Assembly: GCA_017431185.1 (NCBI GenBank)
Contig: JAFRLP010000500.1
Coordinates: 1 to 22,530, forward strand
DNA from: Victivallales bacterium
GTDB lineage: Bacteria > Verrucomicrobiota > Lentisphaeria > Oligosphaerales > Oligosphaeraceae
Direction: 5' to 3'
Length of the DNA: 22,530 nucleotides
Shown here piece by piece: positions 13,035 to 20,231 of this stretch (its first letter is position 1; the number at the start of each line of letters is the position of its first letter). The notes below the pieces were generated by a model. The model was not told the origin of the DNA. It saw nothing but the letters and a program-made list of their open reading frames with translations, and ran no database searches. Both the position numbers and the translations under genes were made by a program.

Positions 13035-15542
13035 ATGACCAAGCACATATTCAACATAGGGGGAATGACCTGCGGAGCCTGCCAGGCCCACGTTCAGAAG
13101 GCGGTGGAGAAACTGCCTGGCGCCCACGGCGTCAACGTCAATCTGCTGCGCAACACGATGGAGTTGGAGTTGGACGACTCCGCCACCGTCACGCAAGTGA
13201 TTCGCGCCGTGGAGGCGGCAGGCTATTCGGCCAGGCTGGCCAGCCAACCCGCTGCCGTCTCCCCTGCACCCCAGGATGAGGCCACCCCGCTGCGCTCGCG
13301 GATGCTCCATTCGCTCATCTTCCTGGTCCCGCTCATCTATCTGGCAATGCACGGAATGCTCCATCTGCCATTTCCGCAGAGCTGGGATGAACCACAGCAT
13401 CTGCTCGCCGCCATCTTCGCGCAGTTTCTTCTGCTGTTGCCCATCCTGTACCTGAACCGCGTGTTCTTCATCAATGGCCTCCGGCGTCTGGCCCTGCTCA
13501 GCCCCAACATGGACTCGCTCATTGCCATCGGGTCAGGCGCGGGCGCGGTCTATGGCGTGGTCCTGATATTCCGCCTGATTCACGCTACCTCCGCCAATGA
13601 ATGGGCAACCGTGGAAGCCCTGCGGATGAACTTCTATTTTGAGACATCAGGAATGCTGCTGGTGCTCATCACCTTCGGCAAATGGCTGGAGGCGCGCGCC
13701 AAAGGGCGCACAGGCGACGCCATCTCACGCCTGGTGCAACTTGCCCCGCAGACCGCCACCAGGCTTGATTCGGATGGCTCCGAGCGGGAAATCCCCCTGG
13801 CGGAGATTGTCGTCGGCGACCTGCTGCTGGTGCGTCCAGGAGCCCGCATTCCCGTTGACGGCAGTGTCGAGGCCGGACAATCCGCAGTGGATGAATCCGC
13901 CATCACGGGCGAGAGCATTCCCGTCACCAAGGCCGAGGGAAGCAAAGTCACCTGCGCCACGGTCAATGGCAACGGTGCGCTCAAGGTCCGCGCAGAACGG
14001 GTGGGGCAGGACACGACTTTGGCGCAGATTATTCGCCTGGTGGAGTCGGCGGCGGCCTCCAAGGCACCCATTTCACGCCTGGCTGACCGTGCGGCAGGGG
14101 TGTTTGTGCCCCTGGTCATCGGCATTGCCGTCCTGTCTGCTGTCATCTGGCTGCTGACGGGGCATCCGTTTGCGCAGGCGCTGTCCGCCGGGATGTCCGT
14201 GCTGGTCATCAGCTGCCCCTGCGCCCTGGGGCTGGCTACGCCAGTGGCCATCATGGTCGGGACTGGACGCGCCGCCGAACTCGGCATTCTCTTCAAGAAC
14301 GCCGAAGCATTGGAGACGCTCCACAAGGTCGATACCATCATCTTTGACAAGACTGGCACCCTGACCCAAGGCAAACCGACGGTGACTGACCTGCTTCCAA
14401 CGCAGGGCGTCACCCAGAGGCAACTCCTGGAATGGGCGGCCAGCCTGGAACACGATTCCGAGCATCCGCTTGCCCAGGCCATCCTGCAAGAGGCCAGGCG
14501 CCAGGGACTCCATCCTCACCCTGTCACGGCATTCCAGCCCACGCCTGGCATGGGCGTCTCCGCCATCATCGGAGACAGACATCTTTACCTTGGCAACCGG
14601 CGTGTCCTCGCGCACCTGAATCTGCCTTCCGAACAGTGGGAAAAATCCCTTGACCAACTTGCCGAAACAGGCAAGACACCGTTGTTGCTTGCGGATGAAT
14701 CGCGCATCCTTGGAGTGCTGGCCATCGCCGATGTCGCCAAGCCCACAGCCAAAGACGCGCTGGCTTCCCTGCACTGCGGCGGTCTTCGCACGGTGATGCT
14801 CACGGGGGACAACCGACGCACCGCCCAGGCCATTGCCGCAGAACTGGGCATTGATGATGTCCGTGCCGAACTTCTTCCGCAGGACAAGGAGGGTATCATC
14901 CGCGAACTTCAAGCCGAAGGTCACCGCGTCGCCATGGTTGGTGACGGCATCAACGACGCGCCCGCGCTCACCCGTGCCGATGTCGGCATCGCCATCGGAG
15001 CAGGGACGGACATTGCCATCGAAGCGGCTGACGTCGTGCTCAGCAGCGGAAACCTTGACACGGTACAAACAGCCGTTGAACTCAGCAGGGCAGTCCTGCG
15101 CAACATCAAGGTCAATCTCTTCTGGGCATTTTTCTACAACGCCCTGGGCATCCCCCTGGCGGCGGGAGCCCTCTATCCCATCTGCGGGCTGTTGCTCAAG
15201 CCCGTGTTCGGCGCCGCCGCCATGAGTTGCAGTTCGGTATGCGTGGTCACCAACGCGCTTAGGCTTCGACGATTTCAGGCCAGCGGAAAACGAAAGAACA
15301 CGCTCCCTGAAACAGAAATAGCGCCCTCGACGCCAGAAACCACCACCATCACTCTGCCCGTCGAAGGGATGATGTGCGCCCATTGCCAGGCACGGGTGAA
15401 AAAGGCTCTGGAGGGAGTGCCTGGCGTTATCAGCGCACAAGTCAGTCTTGCACGGAATGAGGCCACTATTCAGGCCAGAGCGGACGTGACACGCGACACG
15501 CTCAAGCAAGCCGTCATCCAAGCCGGCTATCAAGTGCCGTAA
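13035..15542 (+). CDS. copA: Copper-translocating P1B-type ATPase with N- and C-terminal metal-binding domains
   Basis: An 835-residue inner-membrane pump exporting Cu(I) with ATP. The N-terminal HMA domain has GMTCGAC (C13, C16). It is followed by membrane helices, the actuator motif TGES ([11 protein letters not shown]), the transport motif CPC at 394-396, the phosphorylated aspartate D438 in DKTGTLT, the HP motif in SEHPLA and GDGINDAP. The last helices contain YN ([13 protein letters not shown]) and M-x-x-SS ([11 protein letters not shown]), the signature residues of Cu(I) pumps. After the final helix comes a linker and a second HMA domain with GMMCAHC (C781, C784), an unusual C-terminal position. 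The open frame extends upstream into the inverted-repeat element, but the HMA domain fixes the start at ATG 13035. No Shine-Dalgarno is visible before this ATG, which is odd. Confidence 0.94.
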   Translation: MTKHIFNIGGMTCGACQAHVQKAVEKLPGAHGVNVNLLRNTMELELDDSATVTQVIRAVEAAGYSARLASQPAAVSPAPQDEATPLRSRMLHSLIFLVPLIYLAMHGMLHLPFPQSWDEPQHLLAAIFAQFLLLLPILYLNRVFFINGLRRLALLSPNMDSLIAIGSGAGAVYGVVLIFRLIHATSANEWATVEALRMNFYFETSGMLLVLITFGKWLEARAKGRTGDAISRLVQLAPQTATRLDSDGSEREIPLAEIVVGDLLLVRPGARIPVDGSVEAGQSAVDESAITGESIPVTKAEGSKVTCATVNGNGALKVRAERVGQDTTLAQIIRLVESAAASKAPISRLADRAAGVFVPLVIGIAVLSAVIWLLTGHPFAQALSAGMSVLVISCPCALGLATPVAIMVGTGRAAELGILFKNAEALETLHKVDTIIFDKTGTLTQGKPTVTDLLPTQGVTQRQLLEWAASLEHDSEHPLAQAILQEARRQGLHPHPVTAFQPTPGMGVSAIIGDRHLYLGNRRVLAHLNLPSEQWEKSLDQLAETGKTPLLLADESRILGVLAIADVAKPTAKDALASLHCGGLRTVMLTGDNRRTAQAIAAELGIDDVRAELLPQDKEGIIRELQAEGHRVAMVGDGINDAPALTRADVGIAIGAGTDIAIEAADVVLSSGNLDTVQTAVELSRAVLRNIKVNLFWAFFYNALGIPLAAGALYPICGLLLKPVFGAAAMSCSSVCVVTNALRLRRFQASGKRKNTLPETEIAPSTPETTTITLPVEGMMCAHCQARVKKALEGVPGVISAQVSLARNEATIQARADVTRDTLKQAVIQAGYQVP

Positions 15543-15570
15543 CTGACTCCCGAACCAAAGCGTCAAGGGA

Positions 15571-15595
15571 GTCCCATGCCCACGCCTCATGGGAC
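15571..15595 (+). terminator. Stem-loop downstream of copA
   Basis: GTCCCATG (15571-15578) and CATGGGAC (15588-15595) form a perfect 8-bp stem with a 9-nt loop, 29 nt after the copA stop. No T-tract follows on the plus strand, so it may be a weak terminator or an mRNA 3' end stabiliser. Confidence 0.45.
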
Positions 15596-15633
15596 ACTGA
15601 TTTCAGAAAAAATAAAAAAATCTTCTTTATCGT

Positions 15634-15662
15634 TTGCATTTATCTCTGACATGGTTTATTGT
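15634..15662 (+). promoter_or_regulatory. Weak candidate promoter for the prepilin-like gene
   Basis: TTGCAT (15634-15639) and TATTGT (15657-15662) are 17 nt apart in an AT-rich stretch before the prepilin-like gene. The -35 hexamer is identical to that of the first Rpn-type gene. The match to consensus is modest, and an overlapping TATATATA makes the exact -10 uncertain. Confidence 0.35.
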
Positions 15663-15715
15663 ATATATAGAGTCAAGAAAATTCTATAGGCAATAAACAA
15701 CAGGGAGAAAAGGGA

Positions 15716-16408
15716 ATGAAAAGATTGTTCACCCTCATTGAAATGTTAACCACAATTGCGATTATCGCCATTTTGTCGGCAATGTTGCTACCTGCCTTGG
15801 GCAGAGCACACAACAAGGCGATGGCGACCGCATGCACTGGCAATCTTCGGCAAATGTGCGTCGCCTTCATGCTTTATCATGGCGACTATCGGGGAAAACT
15901 TCCCCCGACCTCGACCGCCACACTCGTCCACGGCGGCACCAACTGGGCCTGGTACATGCTTCCCTACTACAAGAACCTGGCTTTGCTGAATTGCCCTGTC
16001 AGTCCGGACGCACCATCCTCCGCCACCCACCAGGCACTGCACCTGTATGACGGAAACTATGCCTGGAATTTCTCCGCCAGCCACGCCCAGCGCGGGCCAT
16101 TCCACTCCTGCTTCCCCGCGCCATCCCAAGGGTATCTGCTCATGGATTCGGGCGACCCATGCATCATCCATGACGGCAAGCACTGGAAAAACCTGCTGGA
16201 GGAACTAGACCTCGACTGGGACTCGGGCACTGAAGGGGCAAACCGACACAACAACCAGGTCAACATCTGCTTTGCGGACGGACATCTCGCCCCACGCAAA
16301 CTGTACCAGTTCCTTGCCGCACCCAACCCCGCCAATTCCGCCCCATGGTACATTCCCTGGGAAAACGGCTGCCTTGTGCCTGACATCATCCCCTTCCCCG
16401 TTCACTGA
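15716..16408 (+). CDS. Prepilin-type N-terminal domain protein (type II secretion pseudopilin-like)
   Basis: A 230-residue exported protein. It begins KRLFTLIEMLTTIAIIAILS, the prepilin signal with a positively charged start, F-T-L-I-E with the +5 glutamate and a single membrane helix. It continues with LLPALGRAHNKA, typical of the expanded pseudopilin-like families of PVC bacteria. The C-terminal part has NICFADGHLAP, the FADGH motif of these proteins. The residue before the cleavage phenylalanine is leucine, not the glycine that classical prepilin peptidase prefers. GGGAG lies 8 nt before ATG 15716. No secretion or pilus assembly genes are nearby, so the partner apparatus must be elsewhere. 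The exact role is unknown; such proteins are often present in many copies beside glycan-degradation genes. Confidence 0.88.
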   Translation: MKRLFTLIEMLTTIAIIAILSAMLLPALGRAHNKAMATACTGNLRQMCVAFMLYHGDYRGKLPPTSTATLVHGGTNWAWYMLPYYKNLALLNCPVSPDAPSSATHQALHLYDGNYAWNFSASHAQRGPFHSCFPAPSQGYLLMDSGDPCIIHDGKHWKNLLEELDLDWDSGTEGANRHNNQVNICFADGHLAPRKLYQFLAAPNPANSAPWYIPWENGCLVPDIIPFPVH

Positions 16409-16423
16409 CGACAGGCTTGCTTA

Positions 16424-16438
16424 TGCATTATTGATGCA
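16424..16438 (+). promoter_or_regulatory. Inverted repeat TGCAT-N5-ATGCA upstream of the second Rpn-type gene
   Basis: TGCAT (16424-16428) and ATGCA (16434-16438) form a dyad 37 nt before the start of the second nuclease gene. It resembles the TGCAT-TA-ATGCA core of the palindrome in front of the first nuclease gene, but with a longer centre. It may be a shared regulator site or chance in AT-rich DNA. Confidence 0.3.
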
Positions 16439-16475
16439 GAGTTCTGACCTTGGAAAGTGTAGCCAGGAGAGTGAA

Positions 16476-17450
16476 ATGCCAAAAGTGGATGCTTTGTTGA
16501 AGATGCTGTTCGAAAGCGACGAGGCGGTCGCCGATGTGTTCAATGCCGTGTTCGGAGGAGGGCGCAGGCTGATAACCCCCTCCATGGTGCGTCCTGCCGC
16601 GGGGCATGGAATCGCCCTGCGGGAGCAAGAAGACGGACAGTGGAGAGCAAAGGAACGAATATGCGATGTGGTCAGGCGCATCCAATGGGACGACACGAAG
16701 CCAGACAACCATTTTCTGTTCGGGATCGAGAACCAGTTGAATCCTCACCTCCTTATGCCCTGGCGGGTGATGGAGACTCATGACCTGTCATACGGGCATC
16801 AGGAGCGTGAGGCGCATCGTCTGTTCGACAGCGGAAGAAAGCCCAAGGACAGTGTGGAGTTTCTTAGCGAAGTGCCCAGGGAGTTTCGTTTCAACCCAAT
16901 GGTCACGGTGGTCATCTACTGGGGGGAGGTGCCCTGGGATGTGCCGCGGCAGTTCACTGACCTGCTGAAGCCAACTCCCTTTTCTGAACTAATCCCTTTC
17001 TTGTCACAGCAGACATATCCTTTGCTCATTCCGTCGGAAATTCCTCCGAAAATCATCGATGGCATGGAGAAATTTCTGAAAATGGTGCTAAAGTATGTGT
17101 GTGCTTCCAGGGACGAGAAGCAGTTGCTGGCGTTGCTGAGGGAGAACCCTGAATACCAGACCCTGCCGCGCGACTTCGCGCAGGGCTTGCTGGGGCTCAT
17201 GGGGTATCTGTATAAGGTGGACAACAAAATGGAGAAAGTTGACATGTGCAAGGCATTCAGGGACATGGAGAAGAGGGGAGAGAAGAGGGGAGAGAAGAGG
17301 GGAGAGAAGAGGGGATGCGAAGAAACCGCTAAAAAACTTGTGTACTTTATGCGTGAAAACTCTTTTCCCGAGGACAAACTTCAGGAATTTCTCGCCAAAC
17401 AGATGCAGTATTCACCTGAGCAGATAGCCGAACTGTGTGCTGTCCATTGA
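16476..17450 (+). CDS. Rpn-type PD-(D/E)XK nuclease / putative transposase, copy 2
   Basis: A 324-residue relative of the nuclease at 11553, clearly diverged. The nuclease core has D64 (ERICDVVRR) and E85/Q87 (FLFGIENQLNPHLLMPWRVME), at nearly the same positions as in copy 1. A region with FNPMVTVVIYWGE matches the conserved strand after the active site, and a helical domain follows. Residues 265-280 are four exact EKRG repeats, then a C-terminal domain (ETAKKLVYFMRENSFPEDKLQEFL). AGGAGA lies 5 nt before ATG 16476; a longer start at 16434 lacks a ribosome binding site. The repeats and an in-frame ATG with an AAGGTGG site 8 nt upstream repeat the design of copy 1, supporting the toxin/intragenic antitoxin reading. 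It lies 67 nt after the prepilin-like gene and 60 nt before the SUI1 gene. Confidence 0.82.
   Translation: MPKVDALLKMLFESDEAVADVFNAVFGGGRRLITPSMVRPAAGHGIALREQEDGQWRAKERICDVVRRIQWDDTKPDNHFLFGIENQLNPHLLMPWRVMETHDLSYGHQEREAHRLFDSGRKPKDSVEFLSEVPREFRFNPMVTVVIYWGEVPWDVPRQFTDLLKPTPFSELIPFLSQQTYPLLIPSEIPPKIIDGMEKFLKMVLKYVCASRDEKQLLALLRENPEYQTLPRDFAQGLLGLMGYLYKVDNKMEKVDMCKAFRDMEKRGEKRGEKRGEKRGCEETAKKLVYFMRENSFPEDKLQEFLAKQMQYSPEQIAELCAVH
17214..17220 (+). promoter_or_regulatory. Intragenic Shine-Dalgarno-like site in the second Rpn-type gene
   Basis: AAGGTGG, one base off AAGGAGG, lies 8 nt before the in-frame ATG 17229. A second in-frame ATG at 17244, preceded by GGAG 9 nt upstream, aligns with the ATG-TGC codons at the proposed internal start of copy 1. 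Confidence 0.45.
17229..17450 (+). CDS. Possible internally translated C-terminal antitoxin (RpnS-like) of copy 2
   Basis: From ATG 17229 (residue 252 of the full protein) the product would be 73 residues: MEKVDMCKAFRDME, the four EKRG repeats and the C-terminal helical domain, without the nuclease core. The start could instead be ATG 17244 (68 residues), whose MC pair aligns with the start proposed in copy 1. The parallel arrangement in two diverged paralogs is the main support; expression of the short form is inferred. Confidence 0.42.
   Translation: MEKVDMCKAFRDMEKRGEKRGEKRGEKRGCEETAKKLVYFMRENSFPEDKLQEFLAKQMQYSPEQIAELCAVH
17268..17315 (+). repeat. Four exact 12-bp tandem repeats encoding EKRG
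   Basis: GAGAAGAGGGGA is repeated four times without a change, each unit being one four-residue step. Perfect identity implies recent slippage or selection for variable copy number. The array is purine-only on the plus strand. Gain or loss of a unit keeps the frame. Confidence 0.95.
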
Positions 17451-17510
17451 AAATTTCCATCTGTTCGGTTGGAAATCTTTGTGGCTAGAACAAAATTCGA
17501 AGATACAAGA

Positions 17511-18014
17511 ATGGCCAAACGAAAGAATACCTCTTCCCATGCGGAGTCAGAGCCTGAAATCGTGTTGAACAACCCGTTTGTGGACTTGCGGATCGAGGTG
17601 CCGGAGCCGCCTGCGCCCGAGCCTCCGCCACCTCCGCCCCCACCCACGCGCGAGGAACTATTGACACAGGTGCTGTCACCAGCCGACCAGGCGCTTTTGA
17701 AGGAATTCGCCGCAAAAGGCGGTGGCTTGCCGCCTGGCATCGGACGGGACGGCGTGGCGGAGCCAGTTCCCAAGGGACCAGTGGTCACCCTGGTCGTCCA
17801 GAAAAAAGGCCATAAGGGGCGTGTGGTCACTCTGGCCCATGGGTTGAAGGAACTGACCTTCACCGAGCAGATGGAACTCTGCCACGCCGTCAAGACAGCC
17901 CTGGGAATAGGTGCGCGCTTTGTCGATGGGGTTCTGGAACTGCAAGGCGACCAGCGTCAACGGGTCTCCGAATGGCTCTCGAAACGTCAGTTCCGCTGCC
18001 GCATCCCTTCTTGA
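17511..18014 (+). CDS. SUI1/YciH-like translation initiation factor domain protein with proline-rich N-terminus
   Basis: A 167-residue protein. The C-terminal half is a SUI1/eIF1-like fold: VVTLVVQKKGHKGRVVTLAHG, then a helix and GVLELQGDQRQRVSEWL, which carries the family's L/IELQGDxRxxV signature. Bacterial SUI1 proteins (YciH) are thought to influence start-codon fidelity on the small ribosomal subunit. The N-terminal half is low-complexity, with alternating E and P and a run of eight prolines near residues 41-48, likely a flexible linker; it is longer than in typical YciH. I chose ATG 17511 (MAKRKNTSS, basic start); an upstream alternative at 17469 has no better ribosome binding site. The stop lies 1 nt from the stop of the convergent AraC gene, so the two 3' ends have no room for a private terminator. 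Confidence 0.85.
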   Translation: MAKRKNTSSHAESEPEIVLNNPFVDLRIEVPEPPAPEPPPPPPPPTREELLTQVLSPADQALLKEFAAKGGGLPPGIGRDGVAEPVPKGPVVTLVVQKKGHKGRVVTLAHGLKELTFTEQMELCHAVKTALGIGARFVDGVLELQGDQRQRVSEWLSKRQFRCRIPS

Positions 18015-18015
18015 G

Positions 18016-18870
18016 TCATTTGATTTTGGAGGATTCGACAAAAGGGAGTTCGTGGTGATACTGCTGCCGCAATTGCGATGGTGTGCAGTCAAAGTATTTG
18101 CGCACCAGCGCATTCAGGTGCTGAACATGCTTGAGGCCCAACTCCGCGGCGATTGCCTTGTATGACTCCTCGGAGTGGGTCATGAGGGAGAGCAGCAGGG
18201 ATTTGCGCTGTTTGTCCCGGTATTCGTATGGAGTCATCAGGAACTGGTTGCGGAAAGACTCGCGGAGGACATCTGGCTGCCCAAGTCCGTGGCAATGTTC
18301 CAGGACGGAGCGCCGCCAGGTCGGGTCGGCGTCCAGTCTGGCCTTGAGTTGGGCTGCGCGGGTATTCGGTTCAGGCGTCGGCAGAAAATGGTGAAACAGA
18401 CCGGCGGCAATGAGGTCGGCATGCAGGCGGTCAGCTGCAAGCGCACTGCGCGAAAGCAGGGTTATGCTACGGAACTGTTCGCGCAAGGCAGGAATCTCCG
18501 CCTCGGAAACAAGATGACGAAGTTTCAGGGGAAGCCGTTCCCTTCCCGTGTCCAGATAAAGCATGTGTTCCTCTGTCGAAAATTGCAGAGATGGCATATC
18601 GAGTAGAATGACCCAGTTTTCACGGTTTATCCCGTAATGGAAGTTGGTGACGAACCCTGGGTATCCCAGTGAGACGCTGGGATGCTCCAGACTGCGGATG
18701 GGCATAGTCGTTCCATCGGGAAAGAAATCCTTCGCGTCCAGCAAGCCAGAGATGTTCAGGCACATCCAGCGGCAGGGTATGACCTGGCGCGATTGCTGCG
18801 GAGAACGGTAAACACCGCCTGAAATGACGTGTGGAATTTCCATGGACATAAGAAAAAAGGGTTCCGTCAC
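18016..18870 (-). CDS. AraC family transcriptional regulator
   Basis: A 284-residue regulator. The C-terminal third is the two-helix-turn-helix DNA-binding domain: LRESFRNQFLMTPYEYRDKQR, then SYKAIAAELGLKHVQHLNALVRKYFDCTPSQLRQQY, the final F-x-x-P-x-x-[LY]R pattern of AraC proteins. The N-terminal part should sense a ligand, probably a sugar, but I recognise no specific cupin motif. The GTG start (18870) overlaps the TGA of the oxidoreductase gene by 4 nt (GTGA), so the two are likely co-translated; an ATG at 18849 is an alternative. It probably controls the oxidoreductase and the divergent secreted glycosidase-like gene, an inference from gene order. Confidence 0.88.
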   Translation of the reverse strand: MTEPFFLMSMEIPHVISGGVYRSPQQSRQVIPCRWMCLNISGLLDAKDFFPDGTTMPIRSLEHPSVSLGYPGFVTNFHYGINRENWVILLDMPSLQFSTEEHMLYLDTGRERLPLKLRHLVSEAEIPALREQFRSITLLSRSALAADRLHADLIAAGLFHHFLPTPEPNTRAAQLKARLDADPTWRRSVLEHCHGLGQPDVLRESFRNQFLMTPYEYRDKQRKSLLLSLMTHSEESYKAIAAELGLKHVQHLNALVRKYFDCTPSQLRQQYHHELPFVESSKIK

Positions 18871-20108
18871 TTCACCAACTGTTCATCCAGAATGGCATGA
18901 CGGCGCCGCAGTGCCCGTTGTAAAGAGGATATCTCCAAGTCGGCAAGCCTGCATGCCGTCTGGTCATGGGCCAGCATGGCCGCCGCCACGCCAGCGGCCT
19001 CGCCCGTGACGGCGCAGACAGGGATGGCCCTCAATGCGTCCCACGCCTCTCCAGTCGCTGAAAGGCACCGACCAACCGCCAGAAGATTGGCGGTGCGCCC
19101 GCCCGCCAGCGCCTCCAGGGGAATGCAGTAAATGGGGCCTGGGCGACGCCAGTCCCCAGCCATCGCGACCGTGGATTCGAACCAGCGATGGTCATCGCTT
19201 TCGCGAATCGTCACCCGTGCGGACAGACGACGCGACATCCGGCAGGTCGGAATGGTGGGGGCGCAGAGCGGGTAAAGGCGCTGGTCCGTCTCCTTCTGGC
19301 GTTCGGCCAGCCTGGCCAGCATCGCCTCCCGATTGTCCAGGCACATGCGGGTCACGGAATCCACGTTGTCACCGCGATAGACGGGCAGACGGGCGGGGTT
19401 CCCGCCGAAAAGTGTGCGGCGGTAGTCATCGGACCATGCCACCTGACGGACGGCGGTAGTCCCTTCGCTGTAGTAGAACCAGGCATTGCGGGAGTTGAGT
19501 TTTTCGGAGACGGTTTTTTCGCCAGCAGCCGCGCAGACGTCGGCATCGCCCGTGGCGTCGATGACGGCTCGGCATTTCAGCGCGATCCGTCCTGATTTGG
19601 TTTCCAGAAGGACGGCGCGAACCGCCTTCCCCTCCTTGATGACTCCCGCGAAACGGGAGTCGAACAGTAGTTTCACCTTCGCTTTCAGCACCGCCAATTC
19701 CAGATGCCGCATCAGGAAAATGGGATTAAAGGAAGCGCGCAGGCGGTGCTGACAGCGTTCCTCGGTTGTCCCGCCAGGGTTCCAGCAAGCCGGCACCGGT
19801 TCCAGATGGAGTTCCGGAACGTTTTCAGGAGTGTCAACAACAGACAAGCGCAACAGTTCTTCCGCGATTCCCCCGATGACCTGCCGTCCATTCCCATCAC
19901 ACAGCGGCTCATAGACCACGATATTGCCCAGAGTGGCCAGGCCGCCCAGGGCGCACGCCTTCTCCACCAGGCAGACCCTGGTATGCGCCACCCGTGCCGC
20001 AGCCAGCGCGGCGGCCACGCCAGCCACGCCCCCTCCTGCCACCACCACGTCATACTCGCCATACACAGGCACTTTTCGGGGGGACTCTGTCAAAAACTGC
20101 TTGAGCAT
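18867..20108 (-). CDS. FAD-dependent oxidoreductase (FAD_oxidored family)
   Basis: A 413-residue flavoprotein. The N-terminal dinucleotide-binding fold has YDVVVAGGGVAGVAAALAAAR and then VCLVEKACALGGLAT. A second FAD contact lies in CRAVIDATGDADVCAAAG. The C-terminal part has NLLAVGRCLSATGEAWDALR and CAVTGEAAGVAAA, the conserved closing motif of this family. Such enzymes are common in PVC and Bacteroidota genomes near glycan-degradation genes, but their substrates are largely unknown. ATG 20108 is preferred; the frame extends to a TTG at 20123. A GAGAG lies 8 nt upstream of the ATG. It is divergent from the secreted glycosidase-like gene with 123 bp between them, and its stop overlaps the AraC start. 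No signal peptide is seen, so it is likely cytoplasmic. Confidence 0.9.
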   Translation of the reverse strand: MLKQFLTESPRKVPVYGEYDVVVAGGGVAGVAAALAAARVAHTRVCLVEKACALGGLATLGNIVVYEPLCDGNGRQVIGGIAEELLRLSVVDTPENVPELHLEPVPACWNPGGTTEERCQHRLRASFNPIFLMRHLELAVLKAKVKLLFDSRFAGVIKEGKAVRAVLLETKSGRIALKCRAVIDATGDADVCAAAGEKTVSEKLNSRNAWFYYSEGTTAVRQVAWSDDYRRTLFGGNPARLPVYRGDNVDSVTRMCLDNREAMLARLAERQKETDQRLYPLCAPTIPTCRMSRRLSARVTIRESDDHRWFESTVAMAGDWRRPGPIYCIPLEALAGGRTANLLAVGRCLSATGEAWDALRAIPVCAVTGEAAGVAAAMLAHDQTACRLADLEISSLQRALRRRHAILDEQLVK

Positions 20109-20119
20109 ACGGAAAACTC

Positions 20120-20140
20120 TCAATGATTCTCTTTCAATGA
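20120..20140. promoter_or_regulatory. Direct repeat TCAATGA in the divergent promoter region
   Basis: TCAATGA occurs at 20120-20126 and 20134-20140, 14 bp apart. It ends 7 bp before the -35 of the plus-strand promoter candidate. AraC proteins bind direct half-sites in such positions, so this may be the operator of the neighbouring regulator. Confidence 0.35.
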
Positions 20141-20147
20141 CTATGGC

Positions 20148-20176
20148 TTGTCCTTAAACCTCCTGAAAAATATACA
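20148..20176 (+). promoter_or_regulatory. Candidate promoter of the secreted glycosidase-like gene
   Basis: TTGTCC (20148-20153) and TATACA (20171-20176) are 17 nt apart, each matching consensus at four positions, and lie 55 nt before the ATG. An imperfect -35 fits a promoter needing an activator such as the adjacent AraC protein. Confidence 0.45.
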
Positions 20177-20231
20177 GCCTGTTACCGTAATTCCAACCTT
20201 TGGACTTGAAAAAACACAAAGGAGAGATGAA

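Noticed and set aside
12875..13279. Small plus-strand frame starting inside the 144-bp element
   Set aside because: It reads through the inverted-repeat element and then out of frame into copA. No homology is recognised and the hairpin structure explains the region better.
14073..15590. Long minus-strand open frame opposite copA
   Set aside because: It is antisense to conserved P-type ATPase motifs and has no domain signature.
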